Assembly (NCBI GenBank): GCA_026261815.1
Contig: JAMPIT010000379.1
Span: 20,634,501 to 20,698,500, forward strand
Length of the DNA: 64,000 nucleotides
Reading direction: 5' to 3'
From: Monarcha castaneiventris obscurior
Taxonomy: Eukaryota > Chordata > Aves > Passeriformes > Monarchidae
Positions 38,238-51,670 of this stretch are shown one piece after another. The position numbers and the translations under genes are program-made. Numbering within the stretch: position 1 is the first letter of the stretch; each line of letters opens with the position of its first letter. The notes under the pieces were generated by a model. It ran no database searches. It was given only the letters and a program-made list of their open reading frames with translations, and was not told the origin of the DNA.

Positions 38238-39802
38238 ATGACTTAAAGAACAAAAAATAAATATAAAGCAAGGAAACACACTAATGCCAGTAAAATGTAT
38301 AATTAGGGATAATATATTTATGAGTGTTTGCTTCTTGTTTTGTAAATTAGTAATACATGGATTTTGCTCTCTACTAATGATAAATAATCGGAAGTTGAAA
38401 TTCGTTTCACCATGTGAGAAAAGTTTAGGGTCATAGAGAACAAAATATTTCAGAAATTCTATATAAAAGAATGAAATAATTATATTTATTTATAAAAAGG
38501 TTAAATTTTGGCATTTCCTACCTTTTGAATGTTTGACTTTTCAAACTAAATGTTCTTTTAGCATTGTGAAGCAATGATGTCTTTGTTTTCATTGATGATG
38601 TCTTTTTTGCATGACAATGAATAAAATGTTCTGTAGAGTGTTATTCTTCCTCAAGAAAATGAAGCTTTTGCAAATAAATATTAATGAATTTTTATTCTAA
38701 GTGCTGTTTGTTTCATTTCATTATCATAATGAAGAACAATAGTGTAGGGTTACTTTTTTTAAGGTGACCTTGCAACATCATTTACAAAACTGTCACAGCA
38801 AAATAGTTTTCTCTGTCAAATAGAATATTAATTTCTCAAAATAATTAAGATGAGAAATTATTGGAATCAGCTTGTGTGCTTTAAGTATGCCACTCACAGA
38901 AAAATAAATGTGAAATAAAACATATATTTTCTTCTAAGACTAAGAAATTACATAAAGGTACTAAGGCAGGCTTTTTTGCTGGTCTGTATATGTCCTTGGA
39001 AGACCTTTTTTTCCCCACTGTACTCTCACATAACACCAAATCCTTACATTTACCAAGGTGCACTTCTGAAACACTGAAGTCACTCAGCCAGTCCTGTTAC
39101 TTTTAATTCTGAGCTTTATAGGAAGAAGAAATACACATATGTATATATGTGGTTTTCAAAGTGAGGGTGGCCTCAAAAACCTTATGGAATATCTCAACAC
39201 TTCAGGTTTTTCTTTCAAGATATTTCCATGCAGTTAGTCTTCAGCTGGAAGACCTTTGTGTGGTCAGTGCTCTTTTACTGGATACCCTAAATGTCAATCC
39301 ATGTGCTGCCACATGATTCAATCAAATTAATGAAGATATGTTTATGTCACCCAGGCCTCTTTTCATCCTCCATTTGTACACACACATACACACACATACT
39401 TAGGCAAACACAAGCCCCAACATCACCAACTTCAGCACTGCTGAAACATTGTATCCATGAGATGAAGGTGTGTTTCATATTTGGCACAACAGTTCAGTAT
39501 TTACTCTTGACAACTATCCTCAGTTCTGGGTTTTGCCTTCACTTGTAGCTGATAGAAACACACACAGAATGAAAGAAAGCCAGACTCTGAATGCTAATGT
39601 GACATAATAAAGTTCATTTGTGGTTGAGCTTCACAGAAGTTCATAAGGACAACAGTGTCCAAACATCCTGAGGCTGACATTCTGGTAACACTTTTTGTGA
39701 CCTCAGCAACCGTAGTTTAGTAGAGTACAATTAGATCAGTCCAGAATTCCAGTGAAATTGAAGGGAATCTTTCCTTTTGCTTTCAGTGGCTTGATGACCA
39801 CA

Positions 39803-39840
39803 GCCTGAGTTCATACAGGCTGCCTGAGTTCATACAGGCT
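39803..39840. repeat. Perfect 19-bp tandem duplication
   Basis: GCCTGAGTTCATACAGGCT occurs twice head to tail without a mismatch. The unit is itself a partial palindrome (GCCTG...CAGGC), which may have helped slippage. Confidence 0.9.
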
Positions 39841-41189
39841 TAATGTCTTCTCTGATGTTCTATAAATCTGTAGCAGTGACAAAAGTATACACAACTTTAA
39901 ATGCAATTTTTATTGGTCTTATCCATGTAACCAAGAGTTTCAAAGAGCAAGTGGAAAGAATTTAATACTTAGGCCTCACCTATCTTTGACCTTTCTTTTA
40001 AACTTTCAAGGGCAAGAAAAAACCCCGCCTTCCTGTGGTTCTAAAGAAAGCTACACATTACAAAATTCTCTGCCAAAACTCATAAGACTCAAAGTCTCTA
40101 AAGCAGTAATGCAGTCTACCTTGAGAAAATTCTATGTATTGTAAGTGTTTACTGATCAATTTACTTTTTATGCTAGTTCCCAATTGGCATCTAGTTCCTA
40201 ATACTTTGGATGGTGTTTAAGGTTAATTTTGCTTCAGCAAGAATAGTTTTCAGTACCAGAGGGTGTTCATAATAGGAACCATACAGTTCAAAGTGGATGG
40301 CTTAGTGTTTCTGCAAGACAGAATAGAAAAAAACCAAATCTGTGCAGGACAAATGTCATGTAACTGAAAGGAAGATGCTTTGAATACTAAGTGTCCAGTG
40401 AATTCACCTCTATGAACACCCTTTCTTAGTCCAGAAGTATTTCTCAATAAATTACATCTTTTCAGATTTACATAATATTTCATTTTGCAAAAATCTTTGA
40501 CAGCTCTTGCAACTGTGACAAGCAACCAGGGGATGTGACTAAAATATCCACCAACAATTTGCAGAGTTTATTGGTCAGCATACTACTTGCATACTAATAC
40601 AAGTAGGATTACTACAAAGGTAAATAAATCAATGCTTTGTACAGATTTTTTATTGTTTGCTGGAAGAATTCTAATTCAGTCCAACTAGAGTGAAACATGG
40701 ATTTTAATACCTTTTTGTACTGGCATCAAACATGGTGAAGTCTACAGAACTGCACATGAAAATTATCCTTTTTAAATATTTAAAGATCCTTTTCTGTATA
40801 AAAATGTGTATTTATAATATGAAAAAACATAAATTATTGTTATTATATATGGTATGACATTTTATATTATTTTAATAGTCATACTGCTTTTTCATTATTA
40901 TAATAATTGATCAATTATTACAAAGAAGGTATCTTATTTACAAAGAGATATAGAGTGTAGAGTCAATGTAATTGCAATGACAGCGGATTATAAATCTTAG
41001 CCATAAAATTAAAATAAATAATCTTTTAATCTTTATGTACTTTAACAGTTTTATTTCCAATTTGTCAATGCACATCCTTCCAGAGTAAAGTTATCTCCAA
41101 TTTTTTTTTATATTTTATTCTTAGAATGTGGTGTTACGCTAGTGTGAGCCAGGGTGTTAAATATTTGGATGTATTTAAATACATATGCA

Positions 41190-41253
41190 GGTATATATAT
41201 ATCTATCTGTATAAACAGAGACATATATATACACATATATATATATATATATG
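41190..41253. repeat. AT/AC-rich microsatellite
   Basis: GTATATATATATCTATCTGT followed by ACATATATATACACATATAT and a run of AT dinucleotides. An imperfect (TA)n/(CA)n/(TATC)n array. Confidence 0.85.
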
Positions 41254-42830
41254 TAAAAAGAAAACATTTTTTCACATCTTCTTAAAATGTGTACAAGTTT
41301 AGGCAAGAAAAAATTTAGAAAATTCTCAATGTATTCTTTCTTGTGCTTATAAACTTTGAGACTCAATTATTAGAAGAATTTCAGTATAAATGCTCAAGAA
41401 GGGTAATTGACTGCTAAGAACTTGTTCTCTTCTCATTATTCTTAATAAACACAAATGGCACCTAAATTGTATTCGCCCAATTATGTTCCCCAAGAGAAAC
41501 TCTATAAAACCCGATTTATATAACAGAAAAAGTATCTGCATAATTCATTAAATGACCATAGCAGAGTCAGTAAGATATAGTAGCAAAAGGAATTGTTATA
41601 TTGCACTCCTCAAAATCAAGTAAGGGTGTATAATTTTTGAAAATATCCATAACTTAATTAATTAATGAAAATATCCATATCCAGAGAGACCTGCAGTGGC
41701 ATTTTAAAATTTTAAAATCAATCTTTGTGAAAAGAATGCTCTAATGAGTTGATAATTACTTCTTTCAGTCTTCTGTCTTATTTTTTAGGTCTGAGCATAC
41801 CTCTGATCATATAAGGTGCTTTGTCTGGCAGCTGAAGCGGGTAATAGCACAATTTACAGAAGAATTTACTGCATTGGTTGCTAAGCCATTCTCTGACTCA
41901 TTTGGTCACTAAAGCAAGCAAGGGCTCAACACCTCAACACCTTTGACAGTTTGGGTCTCAGCCACTTGGACTATCAATATGCTAAGACACATTGCAGAAC
42001 TTTAATGAGTACACATACCTGAAGCCTTTTCTGTGGTAGAAGAACTCTCAATTTTTATCTATGCAAACTTTTCTGCTAACTTAAAAGCCCTACAGTTTTT
42101 TCCTTAAGAATGGGCCAAATGCAAACAAATGGAAGTTCAAAACAGGGCAAGGCTGAAGTGCTGAGCACAAAAAATGAAAATCAGCTATCCAGATATTGAT
42201 GATCCCATTATAAGGAATCTCACTCAACTGATCGATCCCATTTACAGTATGCAAAATAGCATGTGGGTCCTCAATACAGGATTAAAAAATCTTCCAGGTC
42301 CATAAATAAGACTGTTTCTTTCCGCATTGAAGATGGGAAAGGTAGCTTGAGATGAATTAAAATCTTCTCAAGGACTGCAAGTATGAATAAAGTCAGTGCT
42401 GGCCATCTTTGAAGTGCTTTCCATGCCAAACAGAAGTAATGAATGGGAAAAACTATCACTGGTACCAGTGGAAATTATGCAAAGTAATGTATTTTGGGTT
42501 TCATACTAAAAAGCACAGACCACCAACATGTTTACTTCTAAAGAAGTTGGAATATGCAAAAAATCAATGCAATATGGGTTTGTTTGTTTTTTTCCTTCTG
42601 AATTCTTAAATTTTGTAATGAATTTACAGCACAAATTTTGGGTGACAGATTTTCAACAAAGCAGATGAGTGACTCTACAGACAAGCATAACTTTAAAATT
42701 TCTTCTACTTTACACTAAGCCTGCCAGAACATTTTTCAGTGTTACCAAATTGGCTAGATTAGCTGCAAATTCTATGAAAATAGAAAAATACATAAAGCTA
42801 TCTGAATTATTTAAAAAGACAATATTTTAC

Positions 42831-43697
42831 TGAATCACAGAATGATTGGAAGGGCCCTCTGGAGGTCATTTTTCCCAGCACCCCCTGCTCGTACTTTGTC
42901 ACCTAGAGTTGGTTGCCCAGGACTGTGTTCATATTGGCCTTGAATATGTCCAAGAAGAGGGATTCCACAACTTCCCTCAACAACTTGTACCAGTGTTCAG
43001 TCACCCTTACAGTAATAAAAAAGTGTTTCTTGATGTTCAGAAGGAATCTCTCATTTGGCAGTTTAGGCCTCTTTTTCTGTCACAAGCCCCCACTGAAAAG
43101 AGCCTGGATCTGTCATCTTTGCACCCTCCCTTCAGGCATTTATACACATTGTTGAGATCCCCCCTGAGCTTTCTTTCCATCTAACTCTCTCAGCCTTCCT
43201 CAGTGGAGAGCTACTACAGTCTCTTAATTATCATTGTGGACTTCTGCTGGAGTTCCTGAAGTTTGTTTATGTCTCCTTGTACTGAGGATCCCAGAACTAG
43301 ACCCAGCACTCCAGGTGTGGCCTCACCAGTGCTGAATGAAGAGGAATGGTCACCTCCCTTGATCTGCTGTCAATACTTTGTCTAATGTAGCCCAGGACAC
43401 CATTTGATGCTTTTGCCACAAAGTCACTCTGCTGGCTCATGTTCAACTTCATGTCCACCAGGATCCCCAGGTTCTTTTCTGACAAGCTCCTCTGCAGCTA
43501 TACAGCCCCGATATATATTGGTGCACAGGGCTGTTCTTCCCCAGCTGCAGAACTTGACATTTCTTCTTGGTGAACTTCATGTCACTTCTGTCAGCCCATT
43601 CCTTCAACCTTCTGAGGTCCCTTTGGATGGCAACACAACCCTCTGCCTTATCAGTCACTCCTCCAATGAGGTATCATCTTCAAACTTACTGGAGGAA
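42831..43697 (-). mobile_element. CR1 LINE, 5'-truncated, with RT C-terminal coding remains
   Basis: On the plus strand it starts with the complement of the 3' end (GAATCACAGAATGATTGGAA, GGCCCTCTGGAGGTCATTTT). It continues through complements of the 3' coding region: CAACAACTTGTACCAGTGTT, CCCAGAACTAGACCCAGCAC and CTCATGTTCAACTTCATGTC. Minus-strand frames show CR1 reverse-transcriptase C-terminal peptides: RRLKEWADRSDMKFTKKKCQ near 43600, and MSEKNLGILVDMKLNMSQQS followed by SRSREV and LHSALVRPHLE at 43297-43485. Frameshifts separate them, so no protein could be made. It ends, 5'-truncated, at about 43697. The plus-strand frames here (112, 102 and 85 codons) are antisense shadows. Confidence 0.95.
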
Positions 43698-46439
43698 TTG
43701 GAAAACTCTTAGATGCTCAGTAGGTTTTGTCAATTTTGTACATTATTATGTTTTTATAAAAAGAATTTTTCTTTGCCCCAGAAGACAATCTTTTTGTTTT
43801 TTAATCTCTGAGGCAATTTTGTAGCGTATGACTCTGAAATTCCATGCCAATCTTAAAAACAAAAGACTTCAAAAAGTAGAGTAATGAAATAAATTAAATA
43901 CATAATTTATGTATTTACCATACTTCCTGAATAGTTGTTATCTCAAGAATGGCCCCTTATTTTACCTTCAGTGTTGTCTATATTTTGTACAAATTTTCAT
44001 GCCTTCTAGTACTGTAAAAATACTGTTGGATACTAAGAAAGTTAAATTATTGAAAGAGAGTTTTTTACCTCTTGAGTGCTTCCTGAAGTATCCTTCATTA
44101 TTTTCATGCCTGTCATTTCTTGCACAAGTTGTTTGCTACTCCTGGCCTCACTAGACTGAAGGGATAGTGTTTATCTCAATGCATTTTTTCAAACCTTTTA
44201 AAGCCTTTTTGCCACTAAACTCTGGAATGCTCTGTAAGATCAAATATATGAACAAAATGGTTTCTAATTACACACTAGAGTGGATGATTACAGCACAAAC
44301 CCATACTCTAACATGGGAAATTAACACAGCTGGTGTGTTCATCCCATTCATTATGTGTTCATTAATTCACCTGGTCTGCAGATTCAATCTCACCTTCAAG
44401 CAAGTAGGGGTTAAACCCTGCCTGTATAAATGAAGCTTCATAATAAGTAACATAAATTTGTGGATTACATAACATTAAATTAATTTCTAAATATCAGCTC
44501 ACTCAAATTAAAGATAGGTTTTATTTTAAGCTTTCCTTTCAGACACCTATGTGAATACTTATACTTTTAAAACATTGTGTTTATAGTCTTAAATCATTGC
44601 ATTGAAATGTGCCAAAAGGATTCCCAATCCTATAAGACTGTTTCTTGAATTGTGGTTTAAAGTCACGATTGGTTCTGGAAATAATTATTTTAATTTAAAA
44701 AAGTAAAAAATATTTATGAACTGTATGAGAATTTTGAAATATATTTCATTTACCTTCTTCTTCACTTCCTTCATGAGGGTTGCAACCTGTCAGAATCAAA
44801 CAGTTATATGAGAACGCAGGAGTGTTATATTATCAAGAAGTTTCACATCCTATACTTATCCTTTTGATTAATCAAGCAAGGCACTGAGGAGTTTTTTTTG
44901 CTTAAAAGTATGCAAACATTGTGTGTAAGTGTTTGCCAGCAGCTATATTTTTTCATCTAATATTAATTTTTCTTGATCTGTCTTCTTTTGGAACTATAGT
45001 TTCTGCTCTACATTTTCAAAAAACCCAACCAATTATTTTTAGAAACTGTCATGGCTGAAGAGATCAATGAAAATTTAGTAAGCCATGGTAGTAATCAATA
45101 AACACGTCTATCTTACTATATCTTCCTTCTAGTCTAAATCTGTGGAAGAACAAATTCTAAGGTTTTGTCTTTTTTTTTTAATGAAAAGTAAGATGAATAA
45201 AAAAGTTGTGGGGGTTTTGGGTTTTTCCTTCTCAGACTTCTGTTTTCTGCACCACCATAGACTAGAAGCAAAACACCTGGTAATATTAATTTTGTTAAAC
45301 TGAATGGATTAAAATCCTTTAATCTTTTTGCATAAATTAGTATTTTAGAGTATTCTGGTGACTTCTTCTTTTCTCTCTATTCAGTACATTAGTTTTCTCC
45401 AGGAAAAATTGGATCTGGAATTTGTGCATGGCATTTGAGTTTTGGTCACATGAATGGCATATCCAGAGGTACTACACTAGCTTTTGTCTTAATCAAGAAA
45501 TCTCTATAAAGCCAATGCAGAGGACAAGTGATCATTGCAGAAAGGTGGTTTGCAATTTGCTTGTATACTGGAAGCAAAAATTAGCTGCCAAAAACTTGGA
45601 TATTAAAAGTAAATGTTTTTAATTAGTTTGCTTTAAGAAGAGAAGTTCCCTCAAAGTAAGCATTCTGAAGGCAGGAAGTTAATGGGTACATTTTGTGTCA
45701 TCCTAAGTCTTCTGTTAAGCTCATCTTCTGATGCTGGTTTGTTTTTCATTATGCCTTAGTCTCTTTGCTCCTAAGTTGAAGTTTGGTTGGTTTTTTTTTG
45801 TTTGTTTGTTTCTTGTATTACATAACCCTTAAATAAGGTGTGGAAGATGTTCTGCATTCAGGAAACAAACAAAACAAAAAATTACCCTACAAGTTCATAT
45901 TACTTATGAATTAAAAGAAATAGAAGCAGGAACATGGAGGACTCACTACACAATCTAACCTTGGCAGTGGAAGCATTTCAGGGAGGGTGAATTATACATT
46001 CAGGAGCTGATTATTGTTTAGTAGAATGTGCATGTAAAGAGAGTAGCAGAAAGAATTACAGAGAAGCAGATAAAAAGCTGCAGTAAATCAAATGTTGCCA
46101 GGGAAACTGTGATATTTCACCCCTAGAAGAAAATCAAAAGATAATACTTCTTGGGATAAATTCTTCTGGGGATTAGAAAATCTAAACCTAAAATGTTGTG
46201 AGAAAATAATATTCTGTTGTGTGATCCCACTACATTAAGAGGAAGAAGATTTGCATACCAGGTAAGCATATCCAGCAGCTTCCAAAAACTCCTTGTTGTA
46301 TCAGCTGTTTCTCCTCTTAGCAATAACTGTGCTAGCTAACCACTTTTAGCAACCATAGTAATTTTATTACTGATTTATAATCACAAAACCATTTTATTTG
46401 GCAAGAACCTCTGAAAGACAGGAGCTATTTCTCCGAAGT
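43698..46439. other. Gene-free AT-rich stretch
   Basis: Nothing recognised. Frames at 43909-44154 and 44167-44433 (+) are AT-driven and lack domains. A T/G-rich tract lies at about 45785-45812. Confidence 0.45.
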
Positions 46440-46546
46440 CAGATGAGGTTGCTCGAGTTTAGCTCAAATCCAGCTGAAACTCGAAGACTGTGAAACATCT
46501 CTGAGCAACCTGTTCCATTATTTAACCACTCTCATACAGAATTTTA
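46440..46546 (-). mobile_element. Short CR1 LINE remnant
   Basis: AGATGAGGTTGCTCGAGTTT, then CATCTCTGAGCAACCTGTTC, then CATTATTTAACCACTCTCAT and ACAGAATTTTA follow, in complement, the CR1 3' UTR blocks GAGGTTGCTC...GGGCAACCTGTTCC...CACCCTCACAGTAAAGAATTT. Diverged, about 105 bp. Confidence 0.65.
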
Positions 46547-48649
46547 TGCAAATGAATGGATGTGCTGATATGCAGGGCTTATATGCAAGACTTTCTGGGA
46601 TCAGATTACTCAGCAGTTGCAAAGATGTACTACAAATTTAAAGAGTTAAATATCTTTAACAATCTTCATATGGCATCCTACACTTATAAATTACCTGTAT
46701 TATTCAAACAAGCACAATATTTTTATCCAGCCATCTAATTTTTCAGAAAGCTGTGGGGGTTTTGGTTGCATGGTTTTCAAACTGAATCTATTGTTATGTT
46801 TCATAGATTCATTTGACTTACATTTTTACAATAATTCTTTCAATAATAATGGCTTCAAAAAGCCATGAATGCCCAATTTATCTCCATATGTAGTAGGTTT
46901 TATGCACCCAGATAATAACATTTAGTATTAGCTCTCCAATTCTCATCAGAACAAGTGAAAAAAATAAGGCAAGATCAACATTTGAAATTACAATGGACAG
47001 CCTCTATGCTATTGCAAATGAACAGGATTAGCAGGAGATCAACCTGTTTTTCTTCCCCCCGTAGGAAAGCCTAGTGGGGCATTTAGGCTTTCCAAAGAAA
47101 TGCTTAACTCAAAGAAACAGCAATGAGAAATGTACGACTTACTGAAACGAATTCAAAAGGCCAGACATTAGGTATGACCACAGCTTAAAAAAGCAAAGCC
47201 TAAATCACAAAGGCCAAATGCATTTTAACAAGTTTTTTACTAGCATTCTTTTTTTTTTCCTGTTGTTGGTCTTTGAATGGCCTTAAATTATTACTGAGAA
47301 TATATTGGCTCTTTCTAATTTTTAAATCTCAGTGCATCAGTTCTGTGAACAGCCCTGCTGCACACTGCTGAAACCCAGAAGAAGGGAAACATCTTTTATA
47401 GTCTTCCAGAAATATTTTATAGCCTGCAAAAATAAAGGGAAATTTATTACATTGTTTTCCATTATCTAAGGGTCATATCTGGAAAATTTAAGATAGAGAC
47501 AGTGTCACTTGAAAGAAAAAAAGTTCCAGTCAGATGCTGGAAGTGTCTCCTCTCTCAGAAATGATAATTGATATCATTTTCATATGCCATGGTGTGTTGT
47601 TTCATTCTCTAATGATAATACATGAAAACACAGGTTATTCAAATCCACAAAGTTCTGCCAACTTTGAACAAAGAATGACATTGACATTTTGCAGTTTTCT
47701 GTCACGTAAGTCTACAACAGGTTATTACCAATATTTGATTTCCAGAGGAAAATATGTGAAAATATGTATGGTTTTCATGGTTTCCAGTATGAACTGGCTC
47801 AGGCACACTAATCCTTTTCCAGATTATTCCTTTTCTGTGTATGTACAGAGCACTGGTGCTTGGCAAATATAAGATGTTTATAGACTCAACTATAATTTTT
47901 CTACCTGTTAATATAAAATGAAAACACCTTACTTAGTTGAAGCAATATTGGAAAAGGTTGGGTTGAAATTGATGTTTAGCAATGGGAATTGTGTAGACCA
48001 TTACCTCTTTTGCTTGACATTTTTCCACTTCTAACTGGTGTATGTATTAAAATTCATTTGTATTATGAGCGAAGGGCCATGTATGGAGTGAATGGGAGAA
48101 TTCTATGGCAAAATTAGGCTCCAGCTTAAGAGTTGAGCCAAGCATAAAGTCTAACAGAAGTCCGGTTTTTTTCCATTATGTGTTATCCTCATGTTAAGCA
48201 AAGAGAAATTATTGGTCAGTTGCACATCCAGACAACTATGTATGACATACAGACGGATGGTGAGAGAGTAAAGCCAGAGCACAATGCTGGAAATGTATGA
48301 GTCAGAGGCCTGGCTGGAGTGCTGTCTGAGCCAGAGCTGGTTGTCTGAGTATGATGCTCACTGTCTGGGCTTTGACAGAAAATCACACTGCACTGGGAAA
48401 TGCTAATGGAAGGGGGCTGAAAGGACCCAGAGTCTGACTTCCTGCAGACGAGCTGTTCCTCCACAGAGAACTCAAAATATATTTCAGACTCTGCTGTATC
48501 TTGCATCACTAACAGTCTTGCCATCAGAGATTTTTCATGCTGCCCACCAGGCTGTTTGCAGATTAGGGAAAAAGGGATATAACGAAACAGCATTTTTCCT
48601 GGTAACCATGGAGAAGGGATAGACAATATGTGTTCTGGGATGCACTGGG
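46547..48649. other. Gene-free stretch
   Basis: AT-rich to about 48200, then a more GC-balanced part (48216-48640) with a 170-codon minus-strand frame at 48216-48728. The first ~27 codons of that frame are antisense CR1 and the rest has no recognisable domain, so I do not call it a gene. A plus-strand frame at 47534-47872 (112 codons) also lacks a family signature. Confidence 0.45.
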
Positions 48650-49197
48650 GGAGGCAAGTCTGTCCCTTTACGCCACTCTCATGAGATGCCACCTGGAGCA
48701 CTCCACCCAGCTTTGGGTTCCCCAGCAAAGGAAGAACATTGATCTGTTGGAGAGTCCAGAGGAGGGCTATGAAGTTAATTAGAGGGATGGAGCACCTTTT
48801 TGATGAGGCAAGTCAGAGAAAAATGGGATTGTTCAGCCTGAAAAAGAGAAGGCTTCAGGGTTCCAGTACCTGAAGTGAGCCTAAAAGAAAGATGGAGAGG
48901 GACTATTTACATGTAGTGACCGGGCAAGGGGGAATGGCCTCAAGCTGAAATAGAATAGGTTTAGATTAGCTAGGAAAACATTCTTTACTGCAAGGGTGCT
49001 GAGGGACTGGAACATGTTGCCCAAAGAAGGTGTGGATGCCCCATTCCTGGAAGTGTTCAAGTGTTCAAGGTCAGTTTGAATGGTGCTTTGAGCAACCTGG
49101 TCTAGTGAAAAGTGTCCCTATCCATAGCAGGAAGGTTGGAACTAGATGATCTTTAAAGTCCCTTTTTACCCCAGCTGCTCTGTGATTCTGTGATCTT
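48650..49197 (+). mobile_element. CR1 LINE 3' fragment
   Basis: CR1 ORF2 tail and 3' UTR in order: CTCATGAGATGCCACCTGGA (LMRHHLE-like), GAGAGTCCAGAGGAGGGCTA, GGGATGGAGCACCTTTTTGA, GGGATTGTTCAGCCTGAAAA, GGGGGAATGGCCTCAAGCTG, GTGCTGAGGGACTGGAACAT, GAGCAACCTGGTCTAGTGAA and GATGATCTTTAAAGTCCC, ending TCTGTGATTCTGTGAT at 49194. 5'-truncated at about 550 bp. Inside it AGTGTTCA is tandemly doubled near 49051-49068. It is closely related to the 37800-38237 copy but diverged independently. Confidence 0.93.
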
Positions 49198-51656
49198 CTT
49201 GTATGCGTGTTTACATTTCTGACTAACACCTCTTTCTTTCAGTTCCCTCTCTCTCTCGTTTGGATTCACTGTTTTCTTATGTTCCATCTGCTACATGGAG
49301 GGTTGTTAAAGCTTAGTCCATCAGAATGGGAGATCCAGAGAGAAGTGTTTGTGAGTTTACTGACAACAAATAATATTAACTGCATATAGCAATTTCTTGG
49401 GCATTGGACTGATGATATTACGCTTGTAGACAGTTCCTGAGACCCATGAAGATGATGGTTTTCTGTAAAAGTTGCAAAAATTGAACTGAAAATATGTCCA
49501 CTAGTGACTAGAAAGATAGATATTCTGAGAGGAGTATTAAGTACCCATAAACAAGTTTCAAAAATCTGGGCTGAAATGTTGAAGTCTATTTATCAATATT
49601 ACTAAACTGCTGCTATCAGGAAAACAGGAAAAAACACCACCTTATGAAAGCAATAAATTAGATTTTTTCTTAAAAAACCTCAAGAAATCATATCGATATA
49701 TCAAAACCATAATTTTTCTAAGTGAAAGCAAGTGAATGCAAAATTAGTAATTGTGTTACTTGTAGGTTGTGAGGACAATTTTCCACATTGGAGGGAAGGA
49801 ATATTTCTGTAACAAGCTTATTCTACAAATTGTAAGGTTTTCATTTTCCCTTAATGTCTGGAGATCTCATCTGTATTAAACAGACCTTCATTCTATTATT
49901 CTGAAGTGATTGTTTTCCCAGTATCATAAATATAATGAAAAAAAAAGGTGGGGGTGTAAGTGGGCATCAGCTATAGCAATTTTTTTTTTTTTTTGAGAGC
50001 ATGAAAAGTGTCTAGAAATATATATATCCTCTTGTTTTTGGCTACAATGAACTAATCACAAATTTCCTTCTTCTGAACATGAACTTAAACCTAGCAATCG
50101 TCTTTGATTTAACAAATAATATTTCAGCAGTTCAAGACTTGCTGATACAAGGAGTCTTTAGAGTATATGTAGCTACCTTGCCTCTAGATAACTGTCTTTT
50201 TAAAATATCAGGTTCATCTCAGAAGTAATTTAACTTTTGTTTCAGTTTTCCACCATCCTTCATTCATGTCTTTATTAATATGTTCTCCACTTTTTACCAC
50301 TTAGCGCAGTAACTAAGCAGTTACTCAATTTTAGATGTCTTTTAAACTATAGATGTATCTGAAGTATACCTTGGAACCTGATTTTATTAGGTGTAAACTG
50401 ATGTTTCATTGAAGTGTAAAGTCAATTTACATGAACTGAAAGTCTGATCCAAAATCTGTTAATTATTTAGGACAAAAACTGAAAGGACAAAACCCCAAAT
50501 TTGAAGCTAAGTGCTTATCTTAGTTGTAATGACTACCTCCACTCCTACACTGCTTTTACCATGGTGAACAAAAAGGATCATCTACAAAGCACTGGTGCAC
50601 ATTTTGAGAAATACATGCCTCTGATAGATTCAGATGTGTCCCTGGATGTCAAGAGGCAGTATGTGCTGTCAAGCTGCCCACTCACCAGCCTCCCTGTACA
50701 TTTACCAAAGCATGGCAGGGTCCCCTTTCCCTGGAGGAGGTGCGAGGGATCACAGACAAAGCTGCTACAGTTTGCAGCCAGCTAATTGAAATTCACCTCA
50801 CTCACCTGTGTTAGCTTAGAGGTCAACAAAATAGATGGCTTGGGATTTGCCCGGCATTCATTTATAATTTATGTGTTTTGCTATTAGAAAATTGCTAGGT
50901 CCTTTCAGAAAGAGTACAGGCAAGTGGCTCCTGATTGTACCCTACCAGCAGAGACTCCACTGTGCCATTTGTTACGTCAAGAAGTGAGAGAGAAGAGGAA
51001 TAGGATAGTTGTAGACAGAACTCTTTTACAGGTTCCCTTCTTTCAGACTCATTAAAAACAGAACCAGACTCTTTCCTCGCTTTCTGCTGTAATGTAGGTT
51101 TCCTTTACTGGGAAAAGAAACAATGCAACGGTATCCTTGGCATTAGAGTACTTCAAAGGAAACAAACATCCTTGCTTTATTCCATACAGTGAAATTTAAA
51201 GAAATTGCTTAGTAAAGAGTTTAAATACCTCACCAGTAGTTTTGATAGTTTACTGCAGTAGTAACAGAAGTTTATTCTCAAGAAGCTGAGCTGAAACAAT
51301 GTACTTTGTGAGGAGATTCTTTCTATTCAAGAAAATGTAGGGCATTTGCAGAAAAAGAAAAAGACCTATATAGATGTTTGCTCTTTGTTGTAAAGCCAGT
51401 ATAATTGGAGAAAAGTATGCTCTTTTTTACATCATTCTAGGATAAGAATTATCTGAAGAAATTACTGAAGTAACAAACAACTGCTTAGAAAAAAATGTAT
51501 TTTCACTCTATTTTATTTTGTTTTCATTGCCTAAACATTTTCATCAGTGCGGAGACCTATTTATAATCAAAAAAAAAAAAAAAGGATAAGTTTTCATATG
51601 TATCAATAAAAAAATAATTAATTGGTCATCACTTTAAAGGAAAAAAGCTCATCCAT
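49198..51656. other. Gene-free AT-rich stretch
   Basis: No gene. T-run at 49981-49994 and A-run near 51570-51584. At 49605-49652 lies a segment nearly repeated inside the CR1 at 51743-51790 (see findings). The 94-codon plus frame at 50501-50785 has no recognised domain. Confidence 0.45.
49605..49652. repeat. Upstream copy of a dispersed ~48-bp sequence
   Basis: CTGCTGCTATCAGGAAAACA followed by GGAAAAAACACCACCTTATG and AAAGCA. The copy at 51743-51790 reads CTGCTGTTAAGAAAACAGG, AAAAAACTCTGCCTTATGAA and AGCA. About 40 of 46 positions match when gaps are allowed. Confidence 0.7.
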
Positions 51657-51670
51657 ATGACTTTTGTACA
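51657..51670. repeat. Candidate left target-site duplication of CR1
   Basis: ATGACTTTTGTACA lies directly before the CR1 block and nearly matches ATGACTTGTACA at 53080-53091 directly after it (2-bp length difference). The outer seven bases TTGTACA are identical. Confidence 0.5.

Larger units (their letters stand above)
38238..42830. other. Gene-free AT-rich stretch
   Basis: Holds a CA-rich tract (39378-39400), a perfect 19-bp tandem duplication (39803-39840), an AT/AC microsatellite (41190-41253) and a doubled GAAAATATCCATA at about 41637-41680. No gene or dispersed repeat recognised. Confidence 0.5.

Noticed and set aside
42846..43712. Plus-strand frames of 112, 102, 85 and 80 codons
   Set aside because: Antisense to CR1 ORF2; the minus-strand peptides identify the true coding sense.
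46260..46275. CATACCAG/GTAAGC donor-like site on the plus strand
   Set aside because: The only nearby acceptor would give a 22-bp exon with no partners.
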